64,000 nucleotides of DNA from Aminobacterium mobile DSM 12262 (GCF_000526395.1 NZ_JAFZ01000001.1:992001-1056000), one strand, 5' to 3'; shown: positions 35,265 through 44,596, numbered from the stretch's first letter. Translations and numbers: made by a program. The notes: generated by a model not told the origin, from the letters alone.

Positions 35265-37237
35265 ATGACCCTATTTTAGAGAAGTTGAATCCGCGGCAAC
35301 AGGAGGCTGTTTCTTATTGCGACGGTCCATTACTCGTTCTTGCTGGAGCAGGAAGTGGCAAAACAAGAGTTTTAACTCATAAAGTAGCCTACCTTATTAA
35401 TAAGGGATATGCCTCCCCGCGGGGGATACTTGCTGTAACGTTCACGAATAAAGCAGCCCGGGAAATGAAAGAGCGTGTAATATCCCTAATCGGAGATTCT
35501 GCGGCTATAATGCAAGTGAGTACTTTCCATTCTTATGGCCTTCATTTTCTTTTTCGAAATAGCGACCAGCTAGAATTTCTTGGCCTCAAAAAAGGTTTTG
35601 CTATTTTTGATCGTAACGATAGCCGATCTCTCGTGAAGAAAGTAATGGAGGAATTGCGCCTCGATCCGAAACAAATTGATCCATCCCATGTTCTTGATAG
35701 AATTTCGAAGGCAAAAACAGAAGGAAATCCTAAAACTTTAGAGCCTTTAGGATTGGAGGGCATAGAACATCAAGTTTATAGCCTATACAATGAAGAGTTG
35801 AGGAAGCAGAATGCTATAGATTTTGATGATCTCCTGATCCTCCCCCTCCATCTTTTAACTGTTGATAGCGACCTTCGAAAGAGGGAGCAGGAACGGCTTG
35901 ATTGGATTTTGGTCGATGAATATCAGGACGTAAATAAGCCTCAATATCTTCTTTTACGCCGTCTTATAGGTACTTCAGGTCGAATTATGGTTGTAGGAGA
36001 TCCAGACCAATCTATTTATGGATGGCGAGGGGCTGATATGACCATGATCCTTAACTTCGAGAAAGATTTCCCTGCTGCGAAAGTGGTGGTCTTGGATCAG
36101 AATTATCGATCCACAGGAAATATTCTGAAAGCTGCAAACTCAGTGATTATGAGCAACGAGCGGCGCAGGAAGAAGAATCTGTGGACAGCCCGAGATATGG
36201 GAGATAAAATACGCGTCCTTCTTTCACCTAACGAATATAAAGAAGCTGAATTTATTATGTCGGAAATAAAAAAACTTCATGATTTTCAAGGATATAAATA
36301 TGGCGATATGGCAATTCTTTATCGCATTAATGCTATGAGCCGAATTTACGAGCAGAAATGCATAGAGCGGGGCGTTCCCTATCGTGTTGTGAGGGGTACG
36401 GCGTTTTATGACAGAAAAGAAATAAAAGAAATGCTTTCTTATATGCGTCTTGCTGTGAATCCGGCAGACTTGGCTTCTTTGTCAAGGGTAGCCAATGTTC
36501 CGGCGCGAGGGCTTGGAAAGAAAAGCCTGGAAAAGCTGGGTGAAACTCTCGGTTCTCTTTCTGCAATGGAAGCCCATCAAATTTGGGCGGTCATAGAGGA
36601 GGGGAAAGAACTTACCCTTTCGGGGAAAGCACGTGCAGGGGCTATGGAACTAGCTCTTCATATGTCGGCTATTTTAAAGAAATCCCAAAACTTCCAGGAT
36701 GTGTTGCTTTATATCCTTGACGGCATTGGTTATCAGGAGCAACTGAAAAAAGATGATCCTGAAGGATGGGAAGAGCGAGTGGAAAACATCCGCGAGCTGG
36801 GGTCTCTTGTTTCTTCAGGGGGGGATCTTGCTGAAGTGTTGGCGGAGGTGGCTCTCTTTACAGATTTGGAAACTACGGATTTGGGAGATTTAGGTGCAGT
36901 AAACTTTTTGACACTTCATGCGGCTAAAGGATTGGAATTCCCAGTAGTGTTCCTTGTGGGGCTGGAAGAAGCTATCTTCCCTCATTTTAAGTGTATGGAA
37001 GACCAAGAAAGCCTTGAAGAAGAGCGTCGTCTCTGCTATGTGGGCATGACACGTGCGGAAGAAAAACTTTATATGACAGGAGCACGGAGTCGCCGGCTCT
37101 TTGGTTCTGTTTTCAGAAACGGCTTGTCTCGTTTCCTTTGGGAGATTCCCGACGGGAATAAAGAAGTTGAAGACCAAGGCGAGGAGGAGATGTCCTATGC
37201 TGGTTTTGGGCGTGACAGGAGACGTAGGGGCTGGTAA
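35255..37237 (+). CDS. uvrD: UvrD/PcrA-family DNA helicase
   Basis: This 660-residue superfamily 1A helicase has all motifs: AGAGSGKTRVLT (I), TFTNKAAREM (Ia), VDEYQDVNK (II), GDPDQSIYGWRGAD (III), NYRST (IV), LHAAKGLEF (V) and RRLCYVGMTRA (VI). It is shorter than PcrA/UvrD (about 720-740) because the C-terminal Tudor-like domain that binds RNA polymerase is missing; it ends about 30 residues after motif VI's region. It overlaps hypB and coaE. Confidence 0.95.
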   Translation: MSVNDPILEKLNPRQQEAVSYCDGPLLVLAGAGSGKTRVLTHKVAYLINKGYASPRGILAVTFTNKAAREMKERVISLIGDSAAIMQVSTFHSYGLHFLFRNSDQLEFLGLKKGFAIFDRNDSRSLVKKVMEELRLDPKQIDPSHVLDRISKAKTEGNPKTLEPLGLEGIEHQVYSLYNEELRKQNAIDFDDLLILPLHLLTVDSDLRKREQERLDWILVDEYQDVNKPQYLLLRRLIGTSGRIMVVGDPDQSIYGWRGADMTMILNFEKDFPAAKVVVLDQNYRSTGNILKAANSVIMSNERRRKKNLWTARDMGDKIRVLLSPNEYKEAEFIMSEIKKLHDFQGYKYGDMAILYRINAMSRIYEQKCIERGVPYRVVRGTAFYDRKEIKEMLSYMRLAVNPADLASLSRVANVPARGLGKKSLEKLGETLGSLSAMEAHQIWAVIEEGKELTLSGKARAGAMELALHMSAILKKSQNFQDVLLYILDGIGYQEQLKKDDPEGWEERVENIRELGSLVSSGGDLAEVLAEVALFTDLETTDLGDLGAVNFLTLHAAKGLEFPVVFLVGLEEAIFPHFKCMEDQESLEEERRLCYVGMTRAEEKLYMTGARSRRLFGSVFRNGLSRFLWEIPDGNKEVEDQGEEEMSYAGFGRDRRRRGW

Positions 37238-38078
37238 ATCTACTGTCGCTGGTCTTTGGAAAAATCACGGGGCTTCTATTATTGACGCAGATTGTATAAT
37301 CCATGAAATATGGAAAGAACCCAGAGTCCTAAAAAGAGTGGAAGAGCGATGGGGAAGTTGCGTTTTTTATCATAATGGCAGCATCAATCCATCAGAGATC
37401 GCTTCTCGTATTTTTGCTGACCCCAAAGAATACGAGTGGCTTTGTTCTATTCTCCATCCTATGGTTCGTAAAGAGATGGAACGTCGGATGTTTGCTCTTC
37501 GAGGATGGATTGTAGCAGAGATTCCGCTCCTTTTTGAGAATAGTGTGCCGTGGTGGGTAGATTATACAGTGTATGTGACGGCATCTACGTCAACGAGACT
37601 TTCTCGGAACGTTTCGCGTGGATGGAATGAGGAAGAGATAGAACGTCGAGAGCGTTTCCTTATGAATACTGAAGAAAAACAGGCTATGGCTGATCTTGTG
37701 ATACAGAATGAGGGGTCTTTAGAGAGTCTTGAAGAGTCTTTGTTGCGATATGCCGTTGCGTTTAAAAAAATGGCGGCTCTTTGTGTTATTCAGGCGTATA
37801 GCTCTGATGAAAAGAGTCTTCGCCGTGCGGCTGTTCGCCTGGGAGCCTCTGGCTGGGCTTCGAGGGTGGAGGTGCAGCCTTTAGTCAATGCTCTTATGCA
37901 AAATGGTCGATTATCTATGGGAAAGCGCTATTTGTTGCGAGCTTATTCTTGTGAATTTTACTGGAGATTTGTAGAGGAACTACTGAAAAACGAGGGCGTG
38001 AATGAAGTGGAGCTCCTTCATGTTCCGCGTCTATCAGCGGCCCTTCGAAATGATTTAGTGGAGGAAATGAACGGTTGA
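37197..38078 (+). CDS. coaE: Dephospho-CoA kinase fused to a CutA-like domain
   Basis: This 293-residue protein has an N-terminal dephospho-CoA kinase (about 1-190) that performs the last CoA step. P-loop GVTGDVGAGKST, IIDADCI, and the LID-like region ERRERFLMN are visible. Residues about 193-290 resemble CutA1: VIQAYSSDEKSLRRAA, SRVEVQPLV, then RYLLRAYSCEFYWRFVEELL; CutA1 is a small trimeric protein of uncertain role linked to divalent metal tolerance. The start at 37197 lies inside uvrD with GAGGAGGAG upstream; a longer frame reaching 37101 is rejected. The CutA assignment is by pattern and moderate. Confidence 0.82.
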   Translation: MLVLGVTGDVGAGKSTVAGLWKNHGASIIDADCIIHEIWKEPRVLKRVEERWGSCVFYHNGSINPSEIASRIFADPKEYEWLCSILHPMVRKEMERRMFALRGWIVAEIPLLFENSVPWWVDYTVYVTASTSTRLSRNVSRGWNEEEIERRERFLMNTEEKQAMADLVIQNEGSLESLEESLLRYAVAFKKMAALCVIQAYSSDEKSLRRAAVRLGASGWASRVEVQPLVNALMQNGRLSMGKRYLLRAYSCEFYWRFVEELLKNEGVNEVELLHVPRLSAALRNDLVEEMNG

Positions 38079-40690
38079 AAGTTATAACGAGCCATATGGG
38101 GAACGATTTTGATTCCATAGCAAGTATGGTTGCCGCTTCGAAACTTTATCCCGACGCCATACTCTCTCTTTCTGGCTCTACAAGCCGGACGGTTCGGGAT
38201 TTTTTGCGAAAATTTCCTCGTCGCTGGCCTATTGTGACTCCCCGAAAAATTAGGAAAGATGAGATTACTCAGCTCATTGTAGTTGATACCCGTTCCCGGT
38301 CGCGCATCGGTCCTTTCGCAACTCTTTTGGGGAAAAAAGATGTTATTGTTCATGTTTATGATCATCATCCTCCCTCCGCCGATGATATTGACGGAGAGCT
38401 GATAGTTATAGATCCTATAGGTGCCACTACTACCTTGTTGGTTGAAATTCTTTTTGAACGGCAAATCCCCATTACGCCTCAAGAAGCGACGCTTTTCGCT
38501 ATGGGAATATATGAAGATACAGGCGGACTGACTTTCGGGGGAACGACTGAAAGAGATTTTGCTGCTATATCTCGGCTTAAAGAGATAGGGGCCGATTTGA
38601 CTATTATTCCTTCCCATATTGAAATGAGCTTTTCTGCTTCGGAGCGGCGAATTCTCGACTTATTAATTGAAAATGCATGGGTTCGCTATATTAACGGGGC
38701 CAGGGTTGTACTTTCTTTTACCTCTTCCCCAATATATATAGATGGGTTATCCCTTTTCGTTCATCGGCTTCGAGACTATTTCGATGCGGATGTAGCCTTG
38801 GCTGCTGTTAAGATGGAGAAGAGGACATATGTAGTGGCGAGAAGTCACGAGAAGGTGCTTGATGTTTCTCAGTTTTTAGCTCATCTGGGAGGAGGGGGGC
38901 ATCCTCAGGCCTCGTCTGTAACGCTTCATAATGTTCGTCCGCTCTCTATTCTAGAGAGCCTTGAGAAAAAACTAGAGGAATCCATTCAACCTCGCTTAAC
39001 CGTTGAAGACATTATGACAAGTCCTGTCATGGCGGTAGAACCTGATTCTTCAGTGAATGATGCATATAGAATCATGATTCGTTATGGACATTCAGCCCTT
39101 CCGGTTGTACGAGGAGACACTCTAATAGGTATTATTACCCGAAAGGACCTTGATAAGGCTCAACTTCACGGTTTTGGCCTGGCTCTTGTAAAAGAATTTA
39201 TGACAGAGGGTGTTATCTCTATTTCAAAAGAGGCATCTATAGCGGAAGCTCACCGTATCCTGGTTTTTCACAATATAGGAAGATTGCCTGTTTTGGATGG
39301 GAAGATTCTTGTTGGTATTGTAACTCGCACTGATCTTGTTCGCGCACTTTATCCAGAATCCCTTCCGCCGGAAGAGCGAAAAATAGCTTCAGAGCTTCCA
39401 TGGTCGGCCGATCTTTCCGACCTGTTGATGGTTCGACTGGCACCCCCACAACAGGCTATATTGCAGAAACTGGGAGAACGTGCGCAGACCCTTGGTATGA
39501 AAGCATATATTGTGGGCGGAATTGTACGGGATCTTATGTTGGGCCGAGAGGGTCTCGATTTAGATGTGGTGGTGGAAGGCAGCGCGGTGGATTTTTTGAA
39601 AAGTCTGGATTGGGAGGGATGTCGAGTTTCTGTTCATGAACGTTATAAAACAGGAACGCTTATTTTCCCTGATGGAATGAAGGTTGATGTGGCAACAGCG
39701 AGACGGGAGTTTTATGAATATCCCCTCGCCCAACCCAAAGTGGCAAGTGATTCATTGAAACACGACCTGTATCGCCGCGATTTTACTATTAATGCCATGG
39801 CTATTTCCATTACCCCTGATACATGGGGAACTCTGATAGATTATTTTGGTGGCCGCCGAGACCTGAAGAAAAAGGTACTGAAGGTTTTGCATAACTTAAG
39901 TTTCGTAGAGGATCCAACTCGCGTTATTCGTGGAATTCGCTTAGAACAACGGCTTGGTTTCCGCATGGAGGATAATACGTTGCGCCTTCTGAAAAGTTGC
40001 TTGAGGGGGGGGCTCCTTTCGAGGTTGTCCGGGTTTCGTCTGCGAAGCGAGCTGGAACTTTTATTTCAGGAAAAAGCTCCTTATCCGGGAATGAAACGAA
40101 TGGCCGAGTTAGGAGCTTGGGATATTTTATTTCCAGGAATACGGATTGGAAATGTAGTTATTCGTACATTCCGTCGCCTTTCGGCTTTTCTCATCCGCAT
40201 TTCCAGAGATTTCCCAGATTTTAAGGGAGCAGAGTGGCTTGCTTTCCTCGCAGCTCTTGTTATGGAGTCGTCTGAGAGTCTTCAATTTTCTGTCTTAGAT
40301 CGCTTGAACCTGTCTCCTAAAGAGCGGGAAATTATGGAGGAGTCTCTTCAGGGGCTTCGTACAGCTGATCAAGAGCTCGGAGGAAGAGCCGCTAGAAAAA
40401 ACTCAGAAATTTATCACTATTTAAAGGAAGTTTCTCCAGTAGCAGCCCTTTTCTGGAGTGCAGCGACAGAGAGATGGAGAGTGCGTCGGCGAATACTTTT
40501 GTATCTCTCTCGACTGCACAGTACGCATAGCAGCCTCACTGGACATGATTTGATCCGGATGGGATATAAAGGAGGCCCTAGCCTGGGGCGTATCCTTTCT
40601 AAACTGAAGGATAGTTGCCTTGATGAGGAGCTACCATCTCGAGAAGAAGAGCTGATATGGCTTGAAACCCATTTCCCTAAAGGAGAGTGA
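38075..40690 (+). CDS. DHH-CBS-CBS-nucleotidyltransferase fusion (CCA/A-adding tRNA enzyme-like)
   Basis: This 871-residue multidomain protein starts at TTG 38075 with GAGGAAA upstream. Domain order: DHH phosphoesterase (HMGNDFDS, VYDHHPPS), DHHA1 (GGGHPQAS, about 290), two CBS motifs (about 309 and 372), then a class II tRNA nucleotidyltransferase/poly(A) polymerase head (YIVGGIVRDL and LDLDVVVEG, about 477; RRDFTINAM; DPTRVIRGI). Similar triple fusions are known in some thermophilic lineages. Whether it adds CC, A or CCA is not decidable. The DHH part suggests an exonuclease or nano-RNase role. Confidence 0.9.
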   Translation: MKVITSHMGNDFDSIASMVAASKLYPDAILSLSGSTSRTVRDFLRKFPRRWPIVTPRKIRKDEITQLIVVDTRSRSRIGPFATLLGKKDVIVHVYDHHPPSADDIDGELIVIDPIGATTTLLVEILFERQIPITPQEATLFAMGIYEDTGGLTFGGTTERDFAAISRLKEIGADLTIIPSHIEMSFSASERRILDLLIENAWVRYINGARVVLSFTSSPIYIDGLSLFVHRLRDYFDADVALAAVKMEKRTYVVARSHEKVLDVSQFLAHLGGGGHPQASSVTLHNVRPLSILESLEKKLEESIQPRLTVEDIMTSPVMAVEPDSSVNDAYRIMIRYGHSALPVVRGDTLIGIITRKDLDKAQLHGFGLALVKEFMTEGVISISKEASIAEAHRILVFHNIGRLPVLDGKILVGIVTRTDLVRALYPESLPPEERKIASELPWSADLSDLLMVRLAPPQQAILQKLGERAQTLGMKAYIVGGIVRDLMLGREGLDLDVVVEGSAVDFLKSLDWEGCRVSVHERYKTGTLIFPDGMKVDVATARREFYEYPLAQPKVASDSLKHDLYRRDFTINAMAISITPDTWGTLIDYFGGRRDLKKKVLKVLHNLSFVEDPTRVIRGIRLEQRLGFRMEDNTLRLLKSCLRGGLLSRLSGFRLRSELELLFQEKAPYPGMKRMAELGAWDILFPGIRIGNVVIRTFRRLSAFLIRISRDFPDFKGAEWLAFLAALVMESSESLQFSVLDRLNLSPKEREIMEESLQGLRTADQELGGRAARKNSEIYHYLKEVSPVAALFWSAATERWRVRRRILLYLSRLHSTHSSLTGHDLIRMGYKGGPSLGRILSKLKDSCLDEELPSREEELIWLETHFPKGE

Positions 40691-40695
40691 GAGGG

Positions 40696-41301
40696 ATGTT
40701 CCGTTTTCCACCTATTGCTGAATTATTGTTGAGTTTGCCTGCTATATTGTGGGCTATAACCTTTCATGAATTTTGTCATGGTTATGTAGCGTACCTTCTT
40801 GGAGATCCTACAGCAGAGAGAGCTGGGAGGTTATCTCTTAATCCCTTAGCGCACTTAGACCCTATTGGAGCTCTTATGCTCCTTTTCTTCAGATTTGGAT
40901 GGGCGAAACCTGTTCCTATTGACCCAAGATATTTTAAAAACCCTCGACGGGATATAGTTCTTGTTTCCCTTGCTGGAGCAGCTGGTAACTTGGCAAGCGC
41001 CATGTTTTGCGGTCTTTTAGTACGGCTTTTTCCTTATTTCTTTCTTGGGAATCCAGCTTTACGCCTTTTCATGTTCCTCATGGTAGCTATAAATGTGGGA
41101 CTCGCGGTGTTTAATCTTATCCCTATTCCTCCTCTCGATGGTTCAAAAATACTCTATTACTTCTTACCGCCCCGTTGGATTGAAAAATATTTTTGGCTTG
41201 AACGCTATGGTTTTATTATTCTCATGGTCCTTTTGGGGTTAGGTATTATCCCGGCTATTATGAGCCCCATTTCTTATGCCATCATACGATGGATTCTTTA
41301 A
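40696..41301 (+). CDS. Site-2 protease family (M50) membrane metalloprotease
   Basis: This protein of about 201 residues is a compact M50 protease. The zinc motif HEFCH is in the first membrane segment (about 26-30), and the third ligand Asp is in IPPLDGSKI. Three to five membrane segments. Substrate unknown. The ATG at 40696 has AAAGGAG 10 bases upstream; a GTG at 40687 is too close to that site. Confidence 0.88.
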   Translation: MFRFPPIAELLLSLPAILWAITFHEFCHGYVAYLLGDPTAERAGRLSLNPLAHLDPIGALMLLFFRFGWAKPVPIDPRYFKNPRRDIVLVSLAGAAGNLASAMFCGLLVRLFPYFFLGNPALRLFMFLMVAINVGLAVFNLIPIPPLDGSKILYYFLPPRWIEKYFWLERYGFIILMVLLGLGIIPAIMSPISYAIIRWIL

Positions 41302-41328
41302 GTGTATTGATGAGAGGAGAAGAAGTAT

Positions 41329-42111
41329 TTGAATATCCTATTGACTAATGACGATGGAATCTATGCCCCAGGCCTTATGGCTTTGGCCAAACATTTAGCA
41401 TCGAAAGGTTTCTTATGGTCTGTAGTAGCGCCAGATAGAGAGAGAAGCAGTGTCGGTCATGCCATTACTTTAACGAGACCTCTTCGTTTGTGGAATATTG
41501 ATCAGAGTCCATATATTCCGGGGCAAAAGGTTTATGCTTGTGACGGTACTCCTTCCGATTGCGTTGTATTGGGAGTTGAGGAGGTTCAAAGTGAGACTGA
41601 TATGGTTATTTCAGGCATTAACAATGGGCCTAACGTAGGAGATGATCTTACCTATTCTGGCACAGTCTCTGCGGCTATGGAAGGTGTTATCCTGGGTCGT
41701 CGTGCTATCGCCGTATCCCTGAATTGCAGTAGTCGAGATAGCGAATGTCATTATGAAACAGCGGCTATTGTAGTGGAGAAAGTGCTGGCAGTTTTAGAGG
41801 AAGAGCCTCTTCCCGAAGGGGTGTTACTCAATATTAATGTTCCTAATCTTCCGATCGCCATGTTAAAAGGAATCAAAGTAACAAGAAAAGGAGTCCGGCT
41901 TTATGAGGGGAAAGTGACGAAACTGGAAGATCCTAAGGGGCATGTTTATTTTTGGATTTCAGGTCAGCCGGAGGATCAGCTGGTAGAAGGCTGCGATGTC
42001 TGGGCTCTTGCCAACGGCTATGTCTCTATTACACCTGTTCATATGGACATGACCCATTACCCATCTCTTGAGCGGTATTCAGGGAATGGCCTTGAAAAAA
42101 TAAACTTTTAG
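41329..42111 (+). CDS. surE: 5'/3'-nucleotidase SurE
   Basis: This 260-residue stationary-phase survival nucleotidase starts at TTG 41329 (residues LNILLTNDDGIYAPG). Metal ligands D-D in TNDDGI, a Ser and Asn in the RSSVGH and SGINNGPNVGDD regions. Usual length. Preceded by GAGAGGAG. It ends the hyp-to-surE cluster, followed by the arginine T-box promoter. Confidence 0.95.
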   Translation: MNILLTNDDGIYAPGLMALAKHLASKGFLWSVVAPDRERSSVGHAITLTRPLRLWNIDQSPYIPGQKVYACDGTPSDCVVLGVEEVQSETDMVISGINNGPNVGDDLTYSGTVSAAMEGVILGRRAIAVSLNCSSRDSECHYETAAIVVEKVLAVLEEEPLPEGVLLNINVPNLPIAMLKGIKVTRKGVRLYEGKVTKLEDPKGHVYFWISGQPEDQLVEGCDVWALANGYVSITPVHMDMTHYPSLERYSGNGLEKINF

Positions 42112-42130
42112 GTACTTTTTAAAAAAATAG

Positions 42131-42158
42131 TTGACAGAAGTTCATTGTCGTGTATAAT
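42131..42158 (+). promoter_or_regulatory. Promoter of the T-box/argG operon
   Basis: Perfect TTGACA (42131-42136) and TATAAT (42153-42158) with a 16-base spacer. Start near 42165. Confidence 0.9.
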
Positions 42159-42184
42159 GCTTCTCATACAAAAAAGCATGATAC

Positions 42185-42432
42185 GGCAATGAAAGGGAAG
42201 AGTATTCTCCAAACACACCTACAGAGAGAGAAGGCCGGAGGCTGAGAGTCTTCTTGGAATGTGAAGGAGAAGAATAGAACCCTAGAGCTGATCTCGAAGA
42301 AAGATCCCCATGGGGAATCAAGTAGAGATGTTAAGGAGAGGACAAAAGGATTTTCCCCTTTTGTCAACGTGGGTGGCACCGCGGGTTACAAGCCCGTCCC
42401 TCTTAAAAAGAGGGACGGGCTTGTTTGTTTTT
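42185..42432 (+). promoter_or_regulatory. T-box leader, arginine-type (AGA specifier)
   Basis: The T-box motif GGGTGGCACCGCGGG is at 42371-42385. Stem I shows AGTA (42201-42204) and TTCTCC (42205-42210) pairing with GGAGAA (42266-42271), then GAAT and the codon AGA (42276-42278). The base closes by AGGG with CCCT. By position the specifier is AGA, so uncharged tRNA-Arg(UCU) is the likely effector. The terminator is AAGCCCGTCCCTCTT / AAGAGGGACGGGCTT (42390-42422) plus TTGTTTGTTTTT. It precedes argG by 27 bases. Confidence 0.95.
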
Positions 42433-42458
42433 GAGACATTAAGGGAGGAGAACAGAAT

Positions 42459-43676
42459 ATGGGAGAGAAGAAGGTTGTTTTAGCATACAGTGGAGGATTA
42501 GATACTTCTGTTGCTGCTATGTGGCTGACAGAACAGGGATATGAGGTCATTACCATGACAGCTGACGTGGGGCAATCTGTAGATCTGGAGAAAGCCAAAA
42601 ATAAGGCTTTACATAGTGGTGCCTCTAAAGCCTACGTTATGGATCTTAAGAAGGAGTTTGTAAAGGAATTTGTGTGGCCAGCGTTGAAGGCAAATGCTCT
42701 ATATCAGGGAACCTATCCTCTTAATTCGGCTCTCTCGCGCCCTCTTATAGCAAAGGCTATGGCGGCGGTGGCAAAAAAAGAGAATGCAGGCGCTGTTGCT
42801 CATGGATGTACAGGTAAAGGACAGGATCAGGTGCGAATGGAGGTATGTACTAATGCATTAAACCCTGAACTTGTCGTGTTGGCTCCTGTTCGAGATTGGC
42901 ACTTTAGTCGAGAAGCTGAAATGGAGTATGCACAGGCCCACGGAATTCCTGTCTTGGCTACTACTGCATCTCCATACAGTATTGATGAAAACCTATGGGG
43001 ACGTTCCATTGAGTGCGGCATTTTAGAGGATCCCTGGAATGAACCCCCTTCTGATGCCTATATCCTCACAGTGGATCCGTGGAATGCTCCAGATCATCAA
43101 GAGTTTGTGGAGATATCATTTGAAAAGGGAATTCCAGTAGCATTGAATGGAGAAAAAATGGATGGGATTGCGTTGATTCAGTCTTTAAACAATCTTGCAG
43201 GGAAACACGGTGTAGGACGTATCGATATGATCGAAGATCGTCTCGTAGGATTTAAGAGCCGAGAGGTTTACGAGTGTCCTGCCGCCATAACTTTAATTAC
43301 AGCCCATAAAGCTCTTGAAACGTTAACTTTAGATAAGAAAGTGCTTGCGGCTAAAAAGGAAATGGAGACAAAGTTTGCGGAACTCACATACGAGGGCTAT
43401 TGGTATTCCCCTCTGAAAGAATCTATTGATTCTTTTATAAACACGACGCAAGAATATGTAAATGGAGTTGTGAAAGTTCGACTTTACAAAGGGCAAGCAG
43501 TTGTTCGAGGCATGAAGTCTCCCAGTTCGATCTATCAAATGAATATAGCTACTTACTCAGAGGGAGATGTTTTTGATCATCAGGCAGCGGTTGGGTTCAT
43601 TAAAATATGGGGATTACCGCTGAAGACGTGGAAACAGGTTCATAAAGATAAAATGCCCATAGAGATTTTTCAGTAA
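42459..43676 (+). CDS. argG: Argininosuccinate synthase
   Basis: This 405-residue enzyme joins citrulline and aspartate in arginine synthesis. N-terminal ATP pyrophosphatase motif AYSGGLDTSVAA; conserved AHGCTGKGQDQVR block and later SIYQMNIATYSEG. Length is usual. GGGAGGAG lies just upstream. It is under an arginine T-box, and no terminator separates it from the binding-protein gene 46 bases on. No argF or argH lies in the window. Confidence 0.97.
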   Translation: MGEKKVVLAYSGGLDTSVAAMWLTEQGYEVITMTADVGQSVDLEKAKNKALHSGASKAYVMDLKKEFVKEFVWPALKANALYQGTYPLNSALSRPLIAKAMAAVAKKENAGAVAHGCTGKGQDQVRMEVCTNALNPELVVLAPVRDWHFSREAEMEYAQAHGIPVLATTASPYSIDENLWGRSIECGILEDPWNEPPSDAYILTVDPWNAPDHQEFVEISFEKGIPVALNGEKMDGIALIQSLNNLAGKHGVGRIDMIEDRLVGFKSREVYECPAAITLITAHKALETLTLDKKVLAAKKEMETKFAELTYEGYWYSPLKESIDSFINTTQEYVNGVVKVRLYKGQAVVRGMKSPSSIYQMNIATYSEGDVFDHQAAVGFIKIWGLPLKTWKQVHKDKMPIEIFQ

Positions 43677-43722
43677 TTATGTAGTAAAGATTTTTTTCAT
43701 AAATAGAGAGGAGTGACGATAG

Positions 43723-44490
43723 ATGAAAAAAAACAGTTGGGTATTTGTTCTGTTGGTGACAGTGGTTGTTTTATGGGGTGGATTTGCACAGGCTGCATCA
43801 GTTATGGAGAAAGATACTATTGTTGCGGGTACGTCAGGTTCCTATCCGCCTTTTGAGTTTCATGATAAGACGGGAGCTCTTGTAGGGTTCGATATTGATT
43901 TGGCCAACGAAGTAGGGAAAAGGCTGGGTAAGAAAGTTGAATGGGTAGATATGGCCTTTGATGGTGTTATCCCATCTCTTTTAACAGGAAAAATTGATAT
44001 GATAGCCGCTGCTCTCAGCATTACGGAGGAACGAAGCAAAAAGGTGGCTTTCTCTCAACCCTATATGGTAAGTCTCAGTGCTTTTGTACTGCCTACAAAT
44101 AGCCCTGATGTAAATGGCATGGAGGATTTAAAGGGGAAAAGCGTAGCAGTACAGCTAGCTACGACACAGGATGTGTTTATCTCCGAGGTTGCGGATGTAA
44201 CGGTGAAGCGCTTCCCTAAACTTAACGATGCTGTGCGAGAAGTAGCCCTAAAACGGGCTGACGCCTCTCTCATGGATGAAACGGTGGCAGAAACCTATAT
44301 AAATAGTGAAGAATTTAAAGGACAACTTAAAAAATCTTTTACAGTTGAGCTGAAAGGGGCAAAACAGGCTTTGGCTGTAAGCCAAGAAGAGCCTCTTTTC
44401 CTTGAAGCTATAAATGAAGTCCTGACAAAACTTGATGAGGAAGGGTTTATTGCAGAACTTCATAAGAAATGGAATACGAAAAAAGAGTAG
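43723..44490 (+). CDS. Amino acid ABC transporter substrate-binding protein
   Basis: This 255-residue family 3 solute-binding protein has a signal peptide (about 1-24, ending AQA). Motifs: YPPFEFHDKTGALVGFDIDL and AALSITEERSKKVAFSQPY. Binding of arginine or another cationic amino acid is inferred from co-transcription with argG under the Arg T-box. No permease or ATPase gene follows; they must be elsewhere. Followed by a strong terminator. Confidence 0.93.
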   Translation: MKKNSWVFVLLVTVVVLWGGFAQAASVMEKDTIVAGTSGSYPPFEFHDKTGALVGFDIDLANEVGKRLGKKVEWVDMAFDGVIPSLLTGKIDMIAAALSITEERSKKVAFSQPYMVSLSAFVLPTNSPDVNGMEDLKGKSVAVQLATTQDVFISEVADVTVKRFPKLNDAVREVALKRADASLMDETVAETYINSEEFKGQLKKSFTVELKGAKQALAVSQEEPLFLEAINEVLTKLDEEGFIAELHKKWNTKKE

Positions 44491-44532
44491 ATTTTGGAAG
44501 GTAAAACAATAGAGTAGAGAGTGTGAAATATG

Positions 44533-44567
44533 GCCTGCTAATTTTTTAGTTAGCAGGCTTTTGCTTT
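44533..44567 (+). terminator. Terminator of the argG operon
   Basis: A 9-bp stem GCCTGCTAA / TTAGCAGGC, 8-base loop and TTTTGCTTTTT tail. Confidence 0.9.
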
Positions 44568-44596
44568 TTGGCAAAGAGCTTTATACGGTGTACAAT
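44568..44596 (+). promoter_or_regulatory. Promoter of the small membrane protein gene
   Basis: TTGGCA (44568-44573), 17 bases, TACAAT (44591-44596). Confidence 0.72.
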
